From JABFRG01 sp046351415 (lineage in GTDB: Bacteria > Myxococcota_A > Polyangia > Polyangiales > Polyangiaceae): a stretch of DNA of 64,000 bases. The position numbers and the translations under genes were made by a program. Below the pieces are notes generated by a model. That model was not told where the DNA came from, did no database searches, and worked only from the letters and a program-made list of their open reading frames with translations. The stretch is taken from assembly GCA_046351415.1 (NCBI GenBank), contig JAXLYO010000002.1, forward strand, positions 248,001 through 312,000, written 5' to 3'. How positions within the stretch are numbered: position 1 is the first letter of the stretch; every line of letters begins with the position of its first letter. Below, piece after piece: positions 16,161 through 23,993 of this stretch.

Positions 16161-17477
16161 ATGGGCGCCGCCGCGGCCGAGACGAGCCGCACCTTCGCCA
16201 AAGAAAGCCTCCTCGTCGTCCTCGCCTACCTCGGCGCGAGTTACTGGGTTCGTCGCCAGGGATTCGTCCACGTGTCGGACGACGACTTCGCGCGCACGGT
16301 GATCGCGCAAGGGTTTGCCCACGCACCGAGGCTCGACCCGAGCGGCACGAGCTGGCTCCCGGTTCCGTTCTACCTCACGGGCACCGCGATGATGGCCTTC
16401 GGGCGATCGTTCGCCGTCGCGCGCACGGTGAGCCTCGTTCTCACCACGGGTTCCCTCGGGCTCTTCTACTTCTACGCGCGACGCTTCTTTTCCGGAATCG
16501 CGCCCCGCTGGGGCCTTTGGATCGGCTTCGTCTGGCTCGCCACGTTTCCCTGGATGGTTTTCCTGGGAAACGCCGCTGTGCCCGAAGCGTACGCGTCCAT
16601 TTGGATGGCGATCGCGATCGCGTCACTCGCGTGGCGCACGCCTTCGCTCGTACCGGCGCTTCTTCTCCTTCTCGCGACCCTGTGCCGCTACGAGGCATGG
16701 ACCGCGGCGCTCGCCTTCGCCATCGCTCGGCCGCTGTGCTCACCCGGGTCGAATCGCCCGCGAGCTGCGCTCTACGGCGTGCTCCCTCTCGCCGGGCCCG
16801 CTGCTTGGATGGCGTGGAACCGCTTTTCGCATGGTGAGTACACGCACTTCTTCTCCCGCGTGTCGAAGTATCGCGCCGCGTTCGAGACGCCGCCACTCAC
16901 GACGCGCATCTTGCAATACCCGCTCGCGCTGTTCGAGGCGGCCCCGGAGTACGTGCTCCTCGGAGCTGGGCTCGTCTTCTCGTTCTTGTGGCTCCCCAGG
17001 GACACGAAACTCCGGCTGCTCGGCGTCGTGTTCTGCGTCACCACGATGGGCGTCGTTCTCATCGCGGGCAACGTGAAGGACGGAGCTCCGACCCACCATG
17101 CGGTTCGCGCCATGGTTCCCATCGTCGCGGCATCGGTTCCGCTCGCGATCGCGACGGCCGTCGGGGTCGCGCATCGTCTGACGGGTCCGAGCCTTGCGCG
17201 AAAGACGTGGGTCGTCGGTGCGATGGCTGGCTCGCTGCTCGTCTACGCGGCATTTTTGCCCTCGCGGGGCCGCGCGTTCCCGAAGGACGAGCGCACGTCC
17301 CTCGTCGCGGAAGGCGCACGCCTCCGAGGTGTGCCTCAGCTCCGCGTCGAGCCATGCGCCTACGAACATTTCGCGCTCATCGCCGGCTACGAAGCGCCCG
17401 AGCGCGTCGAGATTTTGCCGAAGAAGAAAACGGAAACGGCGCCCTGCCCGGCCGTGACCGAGCAAAAGGCGCCGTAG
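16161..17477 (+). CDS. Multispanning membrane glycosyltransferase-like protein (GT-C type plan)
   Basis: A 438-residue membrane protein with about ten hydrophobic helices (for example LWIGFVWLATFPWMVF, VPALLLLLATLCRYEAW, VVGAMAGSLLVYAAFL). The first loop carries an acidic SDDDFARTV motif, followed later by an Arg-rich cytoplasmic loop. This matches GT-C enzymes such as the dolichyl- or undecaprenyl-phosphate-sugar-dependent transferases (ArnT/PMT group). Such enzymes move a sugar from a lipid carrier onto lipid or protein at the periplasmic face. Donor and acceptor cannot be told from sequence. It lies 30 bases after secG and is probably co-transcribed. The C-terminus is soluble and ends before a convergent lipoprotein gene. 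Confidence 0.7.
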   Translation: MGAAAAETSRTFAKESLLVVLAYLGASYWVRRQGFVHVSDDDFARTVIAQGFAHAPRLDPSGTSWLPVPFYLTGTAMMAFGRSFAVARTVSLVLTTGSLGLFYFYARRFFSGIAPRWGLWIGFVWLATFPWMVFLGNAAVPEAYASIWMAIAIASLAWRTPSLVPALLLLLATLCRYEAWTAALAFAIARPLCSPGSNRPRAALYGVLPLAGPAAWMAWNRFSHGEYTHFFSRVSKYRAAFETPPLTTRILQYPLALFEAAPEYVLLGAGLVFSFLWLPRDTKLRLLGVVFCVTTMGVVLIAGNVKDGAPTHHAVRAMVPIVAASVPLAIATAVGVAHRLTGPSLARKTWVVGAMAGSLLVYAAFLPSRGRAFPKDERTSLVAEGARLRGVPQLRVEPCAYEHFALIAGYEAPERVEILPKKKTETAPCPAVTEQKAP

Positions 17478-17502
17478 GTTCGTCGCGAGATCGACGATGC
17501 GA

Positions 17503-18414
17503 TCAGGGCGTGAAGTACGTGCAGAGCTGCGTGTCCGTGAAGGTCGACTTGCAGTACACCTTGCCACCGCTGAAGCTTGCTGGGTCACACGAACCGCTCG
17601 CGCATTGCGTGTTCAGGAAGCACGCCTGGTCGTTCGCGATGAGAGCCTCGCACTTTCCGCTCGGACCGCAGTATCGCCCGGAGTCGCCGGAGCCGCGCGT
17701 CGAGCAGTTGTCGGCGAGAGACGCGTCGGTTTGGTGGCAATCGTCCCCGAGTTGCTTGAGCGGCTTGCAGGTTCCCCCGGCCGGCGGGTAGGTGCCGGTA
17801 CCAGGGTCATAGCCGCCTTCACAGTAGAGGCCGGGCTTGCATTCAATGTCCTGGTGACAGGGGTCGTTCGCGTTGAGCTTGCCTTTGAACGCGGCGAAAC
17901 AGTCCTGCGCGATGGCCTTAATCTGAGCGGCGTTCGCAGTCTTGTCGACACAGGTCTGCGCAGCGACGCCGTCGATGCACGCGTTCGCCCGAGTGATGTC
18001 GACCTCGATATTCTTCTGATCGACGTTCGGGAGCCCAAGCTGCAGCGTACTGCCTTCGACGCCTACATCGAGGATGGTGCGACAGGTCGCGATGTTGAAG
18101 GGCTTCCCGGAGCAACAGGTGTTTTGGGCGCGCTGGCAGTAGGTATCGACCATCGCGGTCTTGAACTGGAGCGCAGTATAGGGAATGTCACCGTCACGCG
18201 TATCGATCGACGCGTCGGACACGTCGGGCTTCACTTGGGCATCGGACGCGTCGGTCGTCGTGACCACGTCGGGAAGCGAAGTATCGGGGAGGCCGGTATC
18301 CGCAAGAGAGCCATCCGGCGCGGCGACGATGGTCGTATCGCTACATGCACTGATCGCCGTGACCACGGAAACACTGAGACCAACTGCTGCGAGCAACTTC
18401 AAGGAAACTCTCAT
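17503..18414 (-). CDS. Cys-rich lipoprotein with Dickkopf/EGF-like repeat region
   Basis: A 303-residue lipoprotein. The signal (MRVSLKLLAAVGLSVSVV) ends in the lipobox AISAC. An Asp/Thr/Ser-rich linker follows, then at least 18 cysteines, many in repeated C-x4-C-x4-C style units (DPCHQDIECKPGLYC, NDQACFLNTQCASGSC). Such arrays are common in myxobacterial surface lipoproteins and form disulfide-knotted modules. The start is supported by a strong ribosome site, GGAGG, just before the ATG. It ends facing the glycosyltransferase gene. It is transcribed in the same direction as the lasso cluster and lies 112 bases beyond its last gene, but nothing in the protein suggests a link to it. Function unknown. 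Confidence 0.85.
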   Translation of the reverse strand: MRVSLKLLAAVGLSVSVVTAISACSDTTIVAAPDGSLADTGLPDTSLPDVVTTTDASDAQVKPDVSDASIDTRDGDIPYTALQFKTAMVDTYCQRAQNTCCSGKPFNIATCRTILDVGVEGSTLQLGLPNVDQKNIEVDITRANACIDGVAAQTCVDKTANAAQIKAIAQDCFAAFKGKLNANDPCHQDIECKPGLYCEGGYDPGTGTYPPAGGTCKPLKQLGDDCHQTDASLADNCSTRGSGDSGRYCGPSGKCEALIANDQACFLNTQCASGSCDPASFSGGKVYCKSTFTDTQLCTYFTP

Positions 18415-18525
18415 AAGACGTCCTCCAACTATCAAGCCTAGCACAGGGGCGCACCTAGGTGCATTTTGAGGTATTCGACCGCGGTGCGCCTCATTTTCGC
18501 GCGATCTCGGCGTTTTTCCGCCCCC

Positions 18526-18834
18526 TCACGGCGATGCGGAACGTCGGAGCAAGAGCCCCTTGTTCACGAGTTCTTCGGTGAGCTTCGCGAAATCGTCGAC
18601 CATGGTTTCGAGGTCGACCTCGTACCGAGAGACCGCGTCGGTTGCGATTTCCCGGGGCGTTTTTCCGGATGCGAGGCCATGCCACAGCAGGAGGCCGAGC
18701 TCCGAAAGGCCAAAATAATCGCCGCCCTGAAGGTCGAGGAGAACCAGCTCCCCATCGAACTCACGGACGAAAACATGAGAGGGCACGACGACGGACAGGT
18801 CGCGGAAGTCGCTTTCTGCACTCACCGAACTCAT
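18526..18834 (-). CDS. Lasso peptide B1-type recognition protein (PqqD-like RRE)
   Basis: A 102-residue PqqD-family protein. The small winged fold is seen as VFVREFDGELVLLDLQ, the GGDYFGLSELGLLLWHGL stretch matching the family's Y-x-x-LN-x-x-G-x-x-x-W pattern, and a C-terminal helix ending NKGLLLRR. Known role: the B1 protein (RiPP recognition element) binds the leader peptide and delivers the precursor to the leader protease B2 and the cyclase. It overlaps the kinase gene by four bases (ATGA), so it is part of the lasso operon and is its last gene. In many lasso clusters B1 is followed by or fused to B2; here no transglutaminase-like partner follows. Confidence 0.85.
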   Translation of the reverse strand: MSSVSAESDFRDLSVVVPSHVFVREFDGELVLLDLQGGDYFGLSELGLLLWHGLASGKTPREIATDAVSRYEVDLETMVDDFAKLTEELVNKGLLLRRSASP

Positions 18835-19592
18835 GCTCCGAGCACCTCTAGCATCCGTTGCTCGACCTCGGCCAGATGTTCGAAGCCGCGCGGTCGGCCG
18901 ATACGATAGAGGGGCACCCGTGCGAGCATGTGGGAGAGGTGTTCGAGATCGGCCTTCAGCACCGCAGGTTCGTCGAACACGAAGCGCGCCAAGCACGGCA
19001 GAAGGAGCCCGACCGTCGCGAACCCCTTCACGCGTTCGACACGCACGCAGTCGTCGTCGGCAAACGAAACGAGCGCCGCGAGCTTCGTGCGCTCCCCCAC
19101 CTGGCTCGCATCGACGGACGTCTTCGCGCGGCCGTCGTCGGCGCGCACGCCCAGGGCTTCACAGGCGTCGGGCAGGAGGAAATGCGTCCGTTCCGATGGC
19201 AGTACGAAAAAGCCTTCATCGGTTTGCTCGATATGGGCGACATCGTCCGCCAAGGTCAGCCACCCTTTGCGCCCGAGGTACGCGGCGAACGTCGACTTAC
19301 CAGAGCCGCTCTCGCCGATGAACGCGACGGCCTTGTCCCCTTGGACGACGGCACTTGCATGAAGGCTGAGCTCTCCGCGAAGGTGACGCAGAAGCGCCAC
19401 GACGACACCACGTTCGAGCTTCTGGAGGGAAAGGACGTCTGCGCCCTCCGCGGGTTCGAAGGTGTGCGCGACACCATTGCGGGGAGCCCGCAAGACCCCG
19501 AGCTCGGGCCACTCAGCGAGGACCGTGTCCCCATCGCGACCGATGCGCAGAACGAGCGCACCGTCCGCGTATGTCTCACTCAGCCACTTCAA
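18831..19592 (-). CDS. HPr-kinase-like protein of the lasso cluster (candidate lasso peptide kinase)
   Basis: A 253-residue protein of the HprK C-terminal fold. It has the P-loop GESGSGKST at about residues 93-101, preceded by LSLHASAVV, and the LADDVAH acidic pair near 115-120 that in HprK binds metal and catalyses. Family knowledge: HprK homologues in lasso clusters (paeninodin PadeK type) phosphorylate a serine of the precursor. I chose a TTG start because GGAGG lies six bases upstream and the frame then overlaps the cyclase gene by 17 bases; a GTG at 19616 is the alternative. The core peptide here lacks a C-terminal Ser, so the target (Ser10, Thr3/4 or something else) is unclear. Confidence 0.8.
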   Translation of the reverse strand: MKWLSETYADGALVLRIGRDGDTVLAEWPELGVLRAPRNGVAHTFEPAEGADVLSLQKLERGVVVALLRHLRGELSLHASAVVQGDKAVAFIGESGSGKSTFAAYLGRKGWLTLADDVAHIEQTDEGFFVLPSERTHFLLPDACEALGVRADDGRAKTSVDASQVGERTKLAALVSFADDDCVRVERVKGFATVGLLLPCLARFVFDEPAVLKADLEHLSHMLARVPLYRIGRPRGFEHLAEVEQRMLEVLGA

Positions 19593-21288
19593 GAAAGGCC
19601 TCCACCACGAGAGCACTCCATAGGAACGACATGCGAACGTACCCGTCATCCATGGATCCGCCGAGTGCTTCGCGCACTTCGCGATGCAAAAGGGTGCCGT
19701 CGACGATGCCGAGTGCCTCACTTCGCCTGCCACGCGAAAGCTCGAGGGCGCGGGCTCGGGTCTCGGCGGGCGCCATTAGTGCATGCACGAGCTCTTCGAA
19801 CGATGCCTTGTCGGATCGCACGCGAATGCGTTCGGGGACCTTCCCTCGCAGCGCCTCCCGGAAGAGCCCGCGATGCAAGTCACCGTGGAGGAGGAGCGGC
19901 GGTGGGATGGCCGCGACGAAGCGAGCGACCTCTTCGTCGAAGTAGGGGTCGCGAATGGGCAGGCCCGCAAACCCCTCGATTTGCGAGCGGTGCTCTGCAT
20001 ACTCCTCGAACATCGGGCGCCCTGCGAACGCTCGAAAGCGCTCGGTGGGTGTGCGCGGGATGATGTCGCGGACGCGCTGCCGTGCTGCATCGTCCAGGAG
20101 TTCGATCGACCGTGGGCCGAGATGCGGCATGTAGCGCCCGAGCGCCCTCTTCATGCGCGGGAGACGAATCGAAGCGGGAAGGAACGGCCGGAGAAGCGGT
20201 CGTCCGATCAAGCCGAGCCGCCGCGAAAAGGGCATGTCGACCGGTGCGCGATAGCGCATGGCACGTCCGAGTGCGCGAGCGAGCCCCCGCGGACGATACA
20301 GCGCGTCGCCCGTGATCGCCGATTCGACGACCCCTGCGAGCACTTCGTCTCCGCCGGAGCCGAGGAGGAGCACTTCGGCGCCCTGTTCCTTCGCCGCGCG
20401 AATCGCGCATGTCTGGAGCGTGACGGTCAGTGGCGTCAGCGGCAAGCCACGCGCGACCATCGCCGAGAGCACGTCGTTCGCGGCCACGGTAGGTGCAAGG
20501 TACACGGGAACGATACCGAGCTCGCGCACGAGGTCTGCGAAGTAAGGGCGGTCGTCACCCCGCCCCCCGAAATGCCACGTGATGGTGGAAACCTCCTTGG
20601 GATTGGCGCCGCGCGCCTCGGCGATGGTCGCAGCGAGCAGTGCGCTCGAGTCGAGCCCTCCTGCGGCCATGACGGCCACGCGCGTCCTGCCGTCGATGGC
20701 CCTCCGCACCGCACGACGCGTGAGGTCCCAAAACGCCTCGGCGAGTTCGCGCGGCCCTGTTTGCACCGTCCGGACCTCCGCCTTCGACGCTTCGCTCGCC
20801 ACCTTCCGCACGGCACCCGCTGCGTCGAACACCCACTCTTCGAGCGCGGGGATCCGCTCGATGTCGCGGAAAGGCAAGCGATGCCGCGCGCCGACGTAGA
20901 CGGTTTGCCCCGCAAGACCGCTCGCGTCGATCGCTGGCTTTGGCCCGACCGCGGCGAGCGTCGCAAGGTCGGTCGAAAGAAGCCGGAGCCCCTCTGGAAG
21001 CACTCGCACGTAGGTCGGCCTCCCCTCGATGCTCGGTGAGCACGCGCGGAGCGTCGTCCCCCGCTCTTCTTCCAAGAGCTCGATCGCCGCACCGGTGACG
21101 CCGCGCTCGCGCACAGAGAGGCCATTGCCACCCTCCTTTGGAACGAGGTGCTGCGGCCCCCACACGGCGACGTGCGCGCCGCCTGACACGCGAAGCGACG
21201 TGGGCTCCGCGAGGCCAGCCTCGGAGAGGACGCGCTTCCACTCGCGCTCTCGCGGCCCCTGACTAGACCCGAGGAGAACGAGAATCAC
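19576..21288 (-). CDS. Lasso peptide cyclase (asparagine synthetase B-like, LasC/McjC family)
   Basis: A 570-residue asparagine-synthetase homologue. Residues 1-180 correspond to the N-terminal domain but begin Met-Ile, so the glutaminase nucleophile Cys2 is missing, as in lasso cyclases. The synthetase domain has the ATP PP-loop AGGLDSSAL (209-217) and GSGGDEVLAG, which activates a carboxylate. Known role in lasso clusters: adenylate the ring Asp/Glu of the core and join it to the free N-terminal amine after leader removal. It begins at GTG 21288, 57 bases after the precursor gene. It overlaps the kinase gene downstream. The C-terminal half is Arg-rich. Confidence 0.88.
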   Translation of the reverse strand: MILVLLGSSQGPREREWKRVLSEAGLAEPTSLRVSGGAHVAVWGPQHLVPKEGGNGLSVRERGVTGAAIELLEEERGTTLRACSPSIEGRPTYVRVLPEGLRLLSTDLATLAAVGPKPAIDASGLAGQTVYVGARHRLPFRDIERIPALEEWVFDAAGAVRKVASEASKAEVRTVQTGPRELAEAFWDLTRRAVRRAIDGRTRVAVMAAGGLDSSALLAATIAEARGANPKEVSTITWHFGGRGDDRPYFADLVRELGIVPVYLAPTVAANDVLSAMVARGLPLTPLTVTLQTCAIRAAKEQGAEVLLLGSGGDEVLAGVVESAITGDALYRPRGLARALGRAMRYRAPVDMPFSRRLGLIGRPLLRPFLPASIRLPRMKRALGRYMPHLGPRSIELLDDAARQRVRDIIPRTPTERFRAFAGRPMFEEYAEHRSQIEGFAGLPIRDPYFDEEVARFVAAIPPPLLLHGDLHRGLFREALRGKVPERIRVRSDKASFEELVHALMAPAETRARALELSRGRRSEALGIVDGTLLHREVREALGGSMDDGYVRMSFLWSALVVEAFLEVAE

Positions 21289-21304
21289 GACGTCACGGCA
21301 ACGG

Positions 21305-21340
21305 CGAAAGCCTCACCCCAAGCGGTGTGAGGCGCTTTCG
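21305..21340 (-). promoter_or_regulatory. Stem-loop between lasso precursor and cyclase genes
   Basis: CGAAAG-CCTCAC at 21305-21316 pairs with GTGAGG (21327-21332) and CTTTCG (21335-21340), giving twelve base pairs with a two-base bulge and a ten-base loop. It fills the only sizeable gap inside the A-C-K-B1 run. It lacks a T-run in the transcribed direction, so it is more likely an attenuator or 3'-end stabiliser. Such an element would allow far more precursor mRNA than enzyme mRNA, which is a usual design in peptide clusters. Confidence 0.6.
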
Positions 21341-21345
21341 GCAGA

Positions 21346-21537
21346 TCAGGCGCCCATCATCGAAATTTCGAACGGCCCTGTCGTCACGCCGAGTGTGAGC
21401 TCGCGGACGCTTCCGAGACGACGAAGCTGCGGAGACGCGTACGAACGCTTCGCTTCGCCGGTACTCGCGGCGAACACTTCACGTGCGTCATGCGAATCAC
21501 TTTGCGGTGCGATACCAGCGTTCTCTTTGCTCGACAT
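21346..21537 (-). CDS. Lasso peptide precursor (63 aa; predicted core GVTTGPFEISMMGA)
   Basis: The 63-residue product starts at an ATG preceded by GAGGAG at eight bases. The leader carries the lasso signature: Tyr33-x2-Pro36-x-Leu38-x3-Gly42-x5-Thr48, followed by one residue and Gly50. In known precursors (for example lariatin) this spacing puts Thr at leader position -2 and the core start at the next Gly. The core is then residues 50-63, encoded by 21349-21390. Glu is at core position 8, the right place for an isopeptide bond to Gly1, giving an 8-residue ring and the six-residue tail ISMMGA. Two Met residues may act as the plug. It is followed by a cyclase, kinase and B1 gene. Confidence 0.88.
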   Translation of the reverse strand: MSSKENAGIAPQSDSHDAREVFAASTGEAKRSYASPQLRRLGSVRELTLGVTTGPFEISMMGA

Positions 21538-21629
21538 ACGTACAGCTCCTCTAGGGACCTTCAAGGGTAGCGTCCATGTAGATGCACCCGCAAGCCTTTG
21601 CATTCAAGAGAAAACAGACTTCGCGCTAA

Positions 21630-22562
21630 CTATTTGTGATGATTCATGAATGGGTGCAGCGTCGTGAAGCGCTGGGTGGGCTCGCCGGGGCGGCCCAACG
21701 ACCACGCCCAAAGGTAGTCGTCCCTGGTTTCCCGAGCGAAGACGCTGAGTTCCAGCTTTTCGCCGGCCCGTACGCGGAGGGGTGTCCGGAGCGGCAAGAA
21801 GCCGCGCGCGTACACGCGGCAGTCGAAGCTCGAAAGCGAGACGCCTTCCGCAAGCTGCCCCTCGAACCAGAGAACGATGCCGTGAACCTCCGCATCCCTC
21901 GATGCCGTGACCGCCCCCTCCCCTCGCACGAGCTCCGGTGGCGTTTCGCCGTACGTGAGGTCACCGAGGGTCAGCGTCTCGGAGACGACCTGCGATTTTG
22001 CGATGGGCACTTCTCGATCGTGATGAAACGCGTTCACGAGGGCTTCGCCCACGGACGAGAAATCGAACCCGAGCGGTGCATCGAAGTGCGGCTTGAAGAT
22101 GGCGCGATGCGTTGCCTCTGCGGAGGCGAGCGCCGCGAACAAGCGGTCTTTGACGGGAATGAGTTTTCCGCCCGGAACGAGAAGGCGATTCCGTGCGTCC
22201 GCCAGGGCAGAGAGGTGCTTCGAAAAGAGCGGGGAGACTCCTCGCAGGTCGGAGACGACGACATCGGCGCGGCGCCCTCCGCCGATCTCGAAGTCCGTCG
22301 AGAGTCCATGGACGACGGTGACCTTTCCTCGGAAGCCATTCTGCGCACACACCTCGGCGACGAGCTGGACGGCGGCATTCGATTCGATGGCGTAGACATG
22401 CGAAGCGCCCGCACGAAGCGCGAGAAGTGTGCAGATGCCCGTGCCAGCGCCAATGTCGATGACCACGTCGCCGGGCCGAACGGAAGAAGAGATGGCAGCC
22501 CGATAGGCTTCGAGCCTGACGTCGTCGCTCATCATCCTTCCGTAATCTCGAACGGTGTACAT
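21630..22562 (-). CDS. Class I SAM methyltransferase of the PRMT fold, upstream of the lasso genes
   Basis: A 310-residue methyltransferase. The N-terminus MYTVRDYGRMMSDDVRLEAY and motif I VVIDIGAGTGICTLLA, then VYAIES, follow the protein-arginine methyltransferase plan, with a C-terminal beta-barrel part after LLVPGGKLIP. Real PRMTs bind the substrate arginine with two glutamates in S-E-x8-E; here the loop reads SDLRGVSPLFSKHL, with Asp for the first and no second Glu. Arginine is therefore an unlikely substrate. It ends 92 bases upstream of the precursor start, on the same strand, so it may tailor the lasso peptide or be an unrelated neighbour. Confidence 0.75.
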   Translation of the reverse strand: MYTVRDYGRMMSDDVRLEAYRAAISSSVRPGDVVIDIGAGTGICTLLALRAGASHVYAIESNAAVQLVAEVCAQNGFRGKVTVVHGLSTDFEIGGGRRADVVVSDLRGVSPLFSKHLSALADARNRLLVPGGKLIPVKDRLFAALASAEATHRAIFKPHFDAPLGFDFSSVGEALVNAFHHDREVPIAKSQVVSETLTLGDLTYGETPPELVRGEGAVTASRDAEVHGIVLWFEGQLAEGVSLSSFDCRVYARGFLPLRTPLRVRAGEKLELSVFARETRDDYLWAWSLGRPGEPTQRFTTLHPFMNHHK

Positions 22563-22661
22563 GGGTCTTCTCGTCTCTCTCTGTTTGCCCTTCGCTCTTC
22601 TACCACGCATACCACGCATCTCTCCTTCGCGTGCCGGCGGCGCCCCTGATAAGGTGTGTTC

Positions 22662-23723
22662 ATGGCTCCTTCGGGTGAAAGCGGCGCACGTGGCTCCTCC
22701 CTCGGCACCTTCGTCGGCGGCACGCGCGGCAAAAACGAACGCGGCGAAGACCTGTTCACATTCGACATCGTCGATCTCGATACGGGCGCGCTTTCTCGAG
22801 CGGAGCTCGATTTCCTCGGGCACGGCGTCGCCTTCGACCCGACCACGCGTCACGGCAAAAACACGGCGGTCGTATTCGAAAAACGCGGTCCCGGAGGCGC
22901 GCTGGTCGACCTCGACCGAGCCATCGTCCTCTCGCCCATCTTGGCTTCCCCGGGCCGCGCTTTCTACGGACACGCTGCCTACGACGCCGCGGGCTCGAAG
23001 CTGTTCGTGGTCGAGAGCGACCTTGCGACCCATGCAGGAGTCATCACCGTGCGGGACCCGGCGACCTTCCACGTGCTGGGGGAGTTCCCATCCCACGGAC
23101 AAGCCCCGCACGACTGCATCCTCGTCGGAACGACGCTCGTCATCACGAACGGTGGCGGTGACCTCGAAGCGGTGCGTGAAGAGCCCTCCGTCACCTACGT
23201 CGACACGAGCGATGCGCGGCTGCTCGAGCGTTTCACGTTCGCCGACTCGAAAATCAACGCAGGCCACATCGCGCTCCGGTCGAACGGCGACTTCGTGGTC
23301 TCGTCCGCCCCCCGGGCAGGGCTTCCCGAAACGACATCACTCGGAGGGGTCACGATTCGTGCGGGCAAGACCAAGTGCGAACGCATGAAGCTTCCGAAGG
23401 CCACCGTCGCACGCATGCTGGGTGAGTCTTTGAGCGTCGCCATCGACGAAGACTCCGGCATCGCCTGTGTCACGAACCCCCACGGCAACATCGTGACGTT
23501 CTGGGACGTCTCCAAGAGAAAGCTCGTCCGGTCGCTCGACCTCGAGTTTCCGAGGGGCGTCGCGCTCACGCGAAACGGAAAGAGCTTCGTGATCTCCGTG
23601 GGAAAGGCTCCCCCGACGCTTCTCGAGGTCGACATCGCGACCTTCGCCCAGGCCCCGTTTGCCGGAGCCCCTTCCGGCGTCATGTCGGGGTCGCATCTCT
23701 TTCCGTGGGAGCGCCGAGCCTGA
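22662..23723 (+). CDS. DUF1513-family beta-propeller protein
   Basis: A 353-residue protein matching DUF1513: FYGHAAYDAAGSKLFVVESD, then PSHGQAPHDCILVG and TLVITNGGGDLE, with repeated strands typical of a seven-bladed propeller. Family members often sit near iron-uptake (EfeO/imelysin) genes and are usually exported; this one has no signal peptide from the ATG at 22662 and no such neighbours. It is transcribed away from the methyltransferase gene, with 99 bases between the starts. No catalytic residues can be named. A short gene follows 23 bases later, probably in the same unit. Confidence 0.7.
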   Translation: MAPSGESGARGSSLGTFVGGTRGKNERGEDLFTFDIVDLDTGALSRAELDFLGHGVAFDPTTRHGKNTAVVFEKRGPGGALVDLDRAIVLSPILASPGRAFYGHAAYDAAGSKLFVVESDLATHAGVITVRDPATFHVLGEFPSHGQAPHDCILVGTTLVITNGGGDLEAVREEPSVTYVDTSDARLLERFTFADSKINAGHIALRSNGDFVVSSAPRAGLPETTSLGGVTIRAGKTKCERMKLPKATVARMLGESLSVAIDEDSGIACVTNPHGNIVTFWDVSKRKLVRSLDLEFPRGVALTRNGKSFVISVGKAPPTLLEVDIATFAQAPFAGAPSGVMSGSHLFPWERRA

Positions 23724-23746
23724 GCTTTCGCTACGATGAAAGTCCG

Positions 23747-23980
23747 ATGGACCTCCTCAAAGTTGCGGGCGATACGGCATGCCTCCTCGAGAAGTACGGC
23801 GTCACTGCGTGTGGTCGAAAGCGCGACGGCATCGTGACGCTCGATTGCTACGGCGAGTTTCAGGGCGAGCACCGGACGTGGTCGTTCCAGCTCGACGAGC
23901 ACGACAGGTCGAGTGAGATCTTGCTCGCGCGCGTTCTCGCCACCGTCAGTGACAACGGCCCATCGTCACGCGCCGACTGA
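23747..23980 (+). CDS. Small hypothetical protein, 77 aa
   Basis: Starts at ATG 23747, shortly after the DUF1513 gene, with GATGAAAG upstream as a weak ribosome site. The sequence is acidic, with two cysteines (DTACLLEKYGVTACGRK) and a strand pattern after that (IVTLDCYGEFQ, RTWSFQLDEHD). No signal peptide or membrane segment is present. I do not recognise it. It ends 13 bases from a convergent gene. Base use matches its neighbours, which supports it as real. Confidence 0.5.
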   Translation: MDLLKVAGDTACLLEKYGVTACGRKRDGIVTLDCYGEFQGEHRTWSFQLDEHDRSSEILLARVLATVSDNGPSSRAD

Positions 23981-23993
23981 AGAGCCGCGAGTC

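Noticed and set aside
18526..21537. Other RiPP classes (lanthipeptide, sactipeptide, microviridin) for the small peptide cluster
   Set aside because: No LanM/LanB, radical SAM or ATP-grasp gene is present, the core lacks Cys, and leader plus cyclase fit the lasso type.
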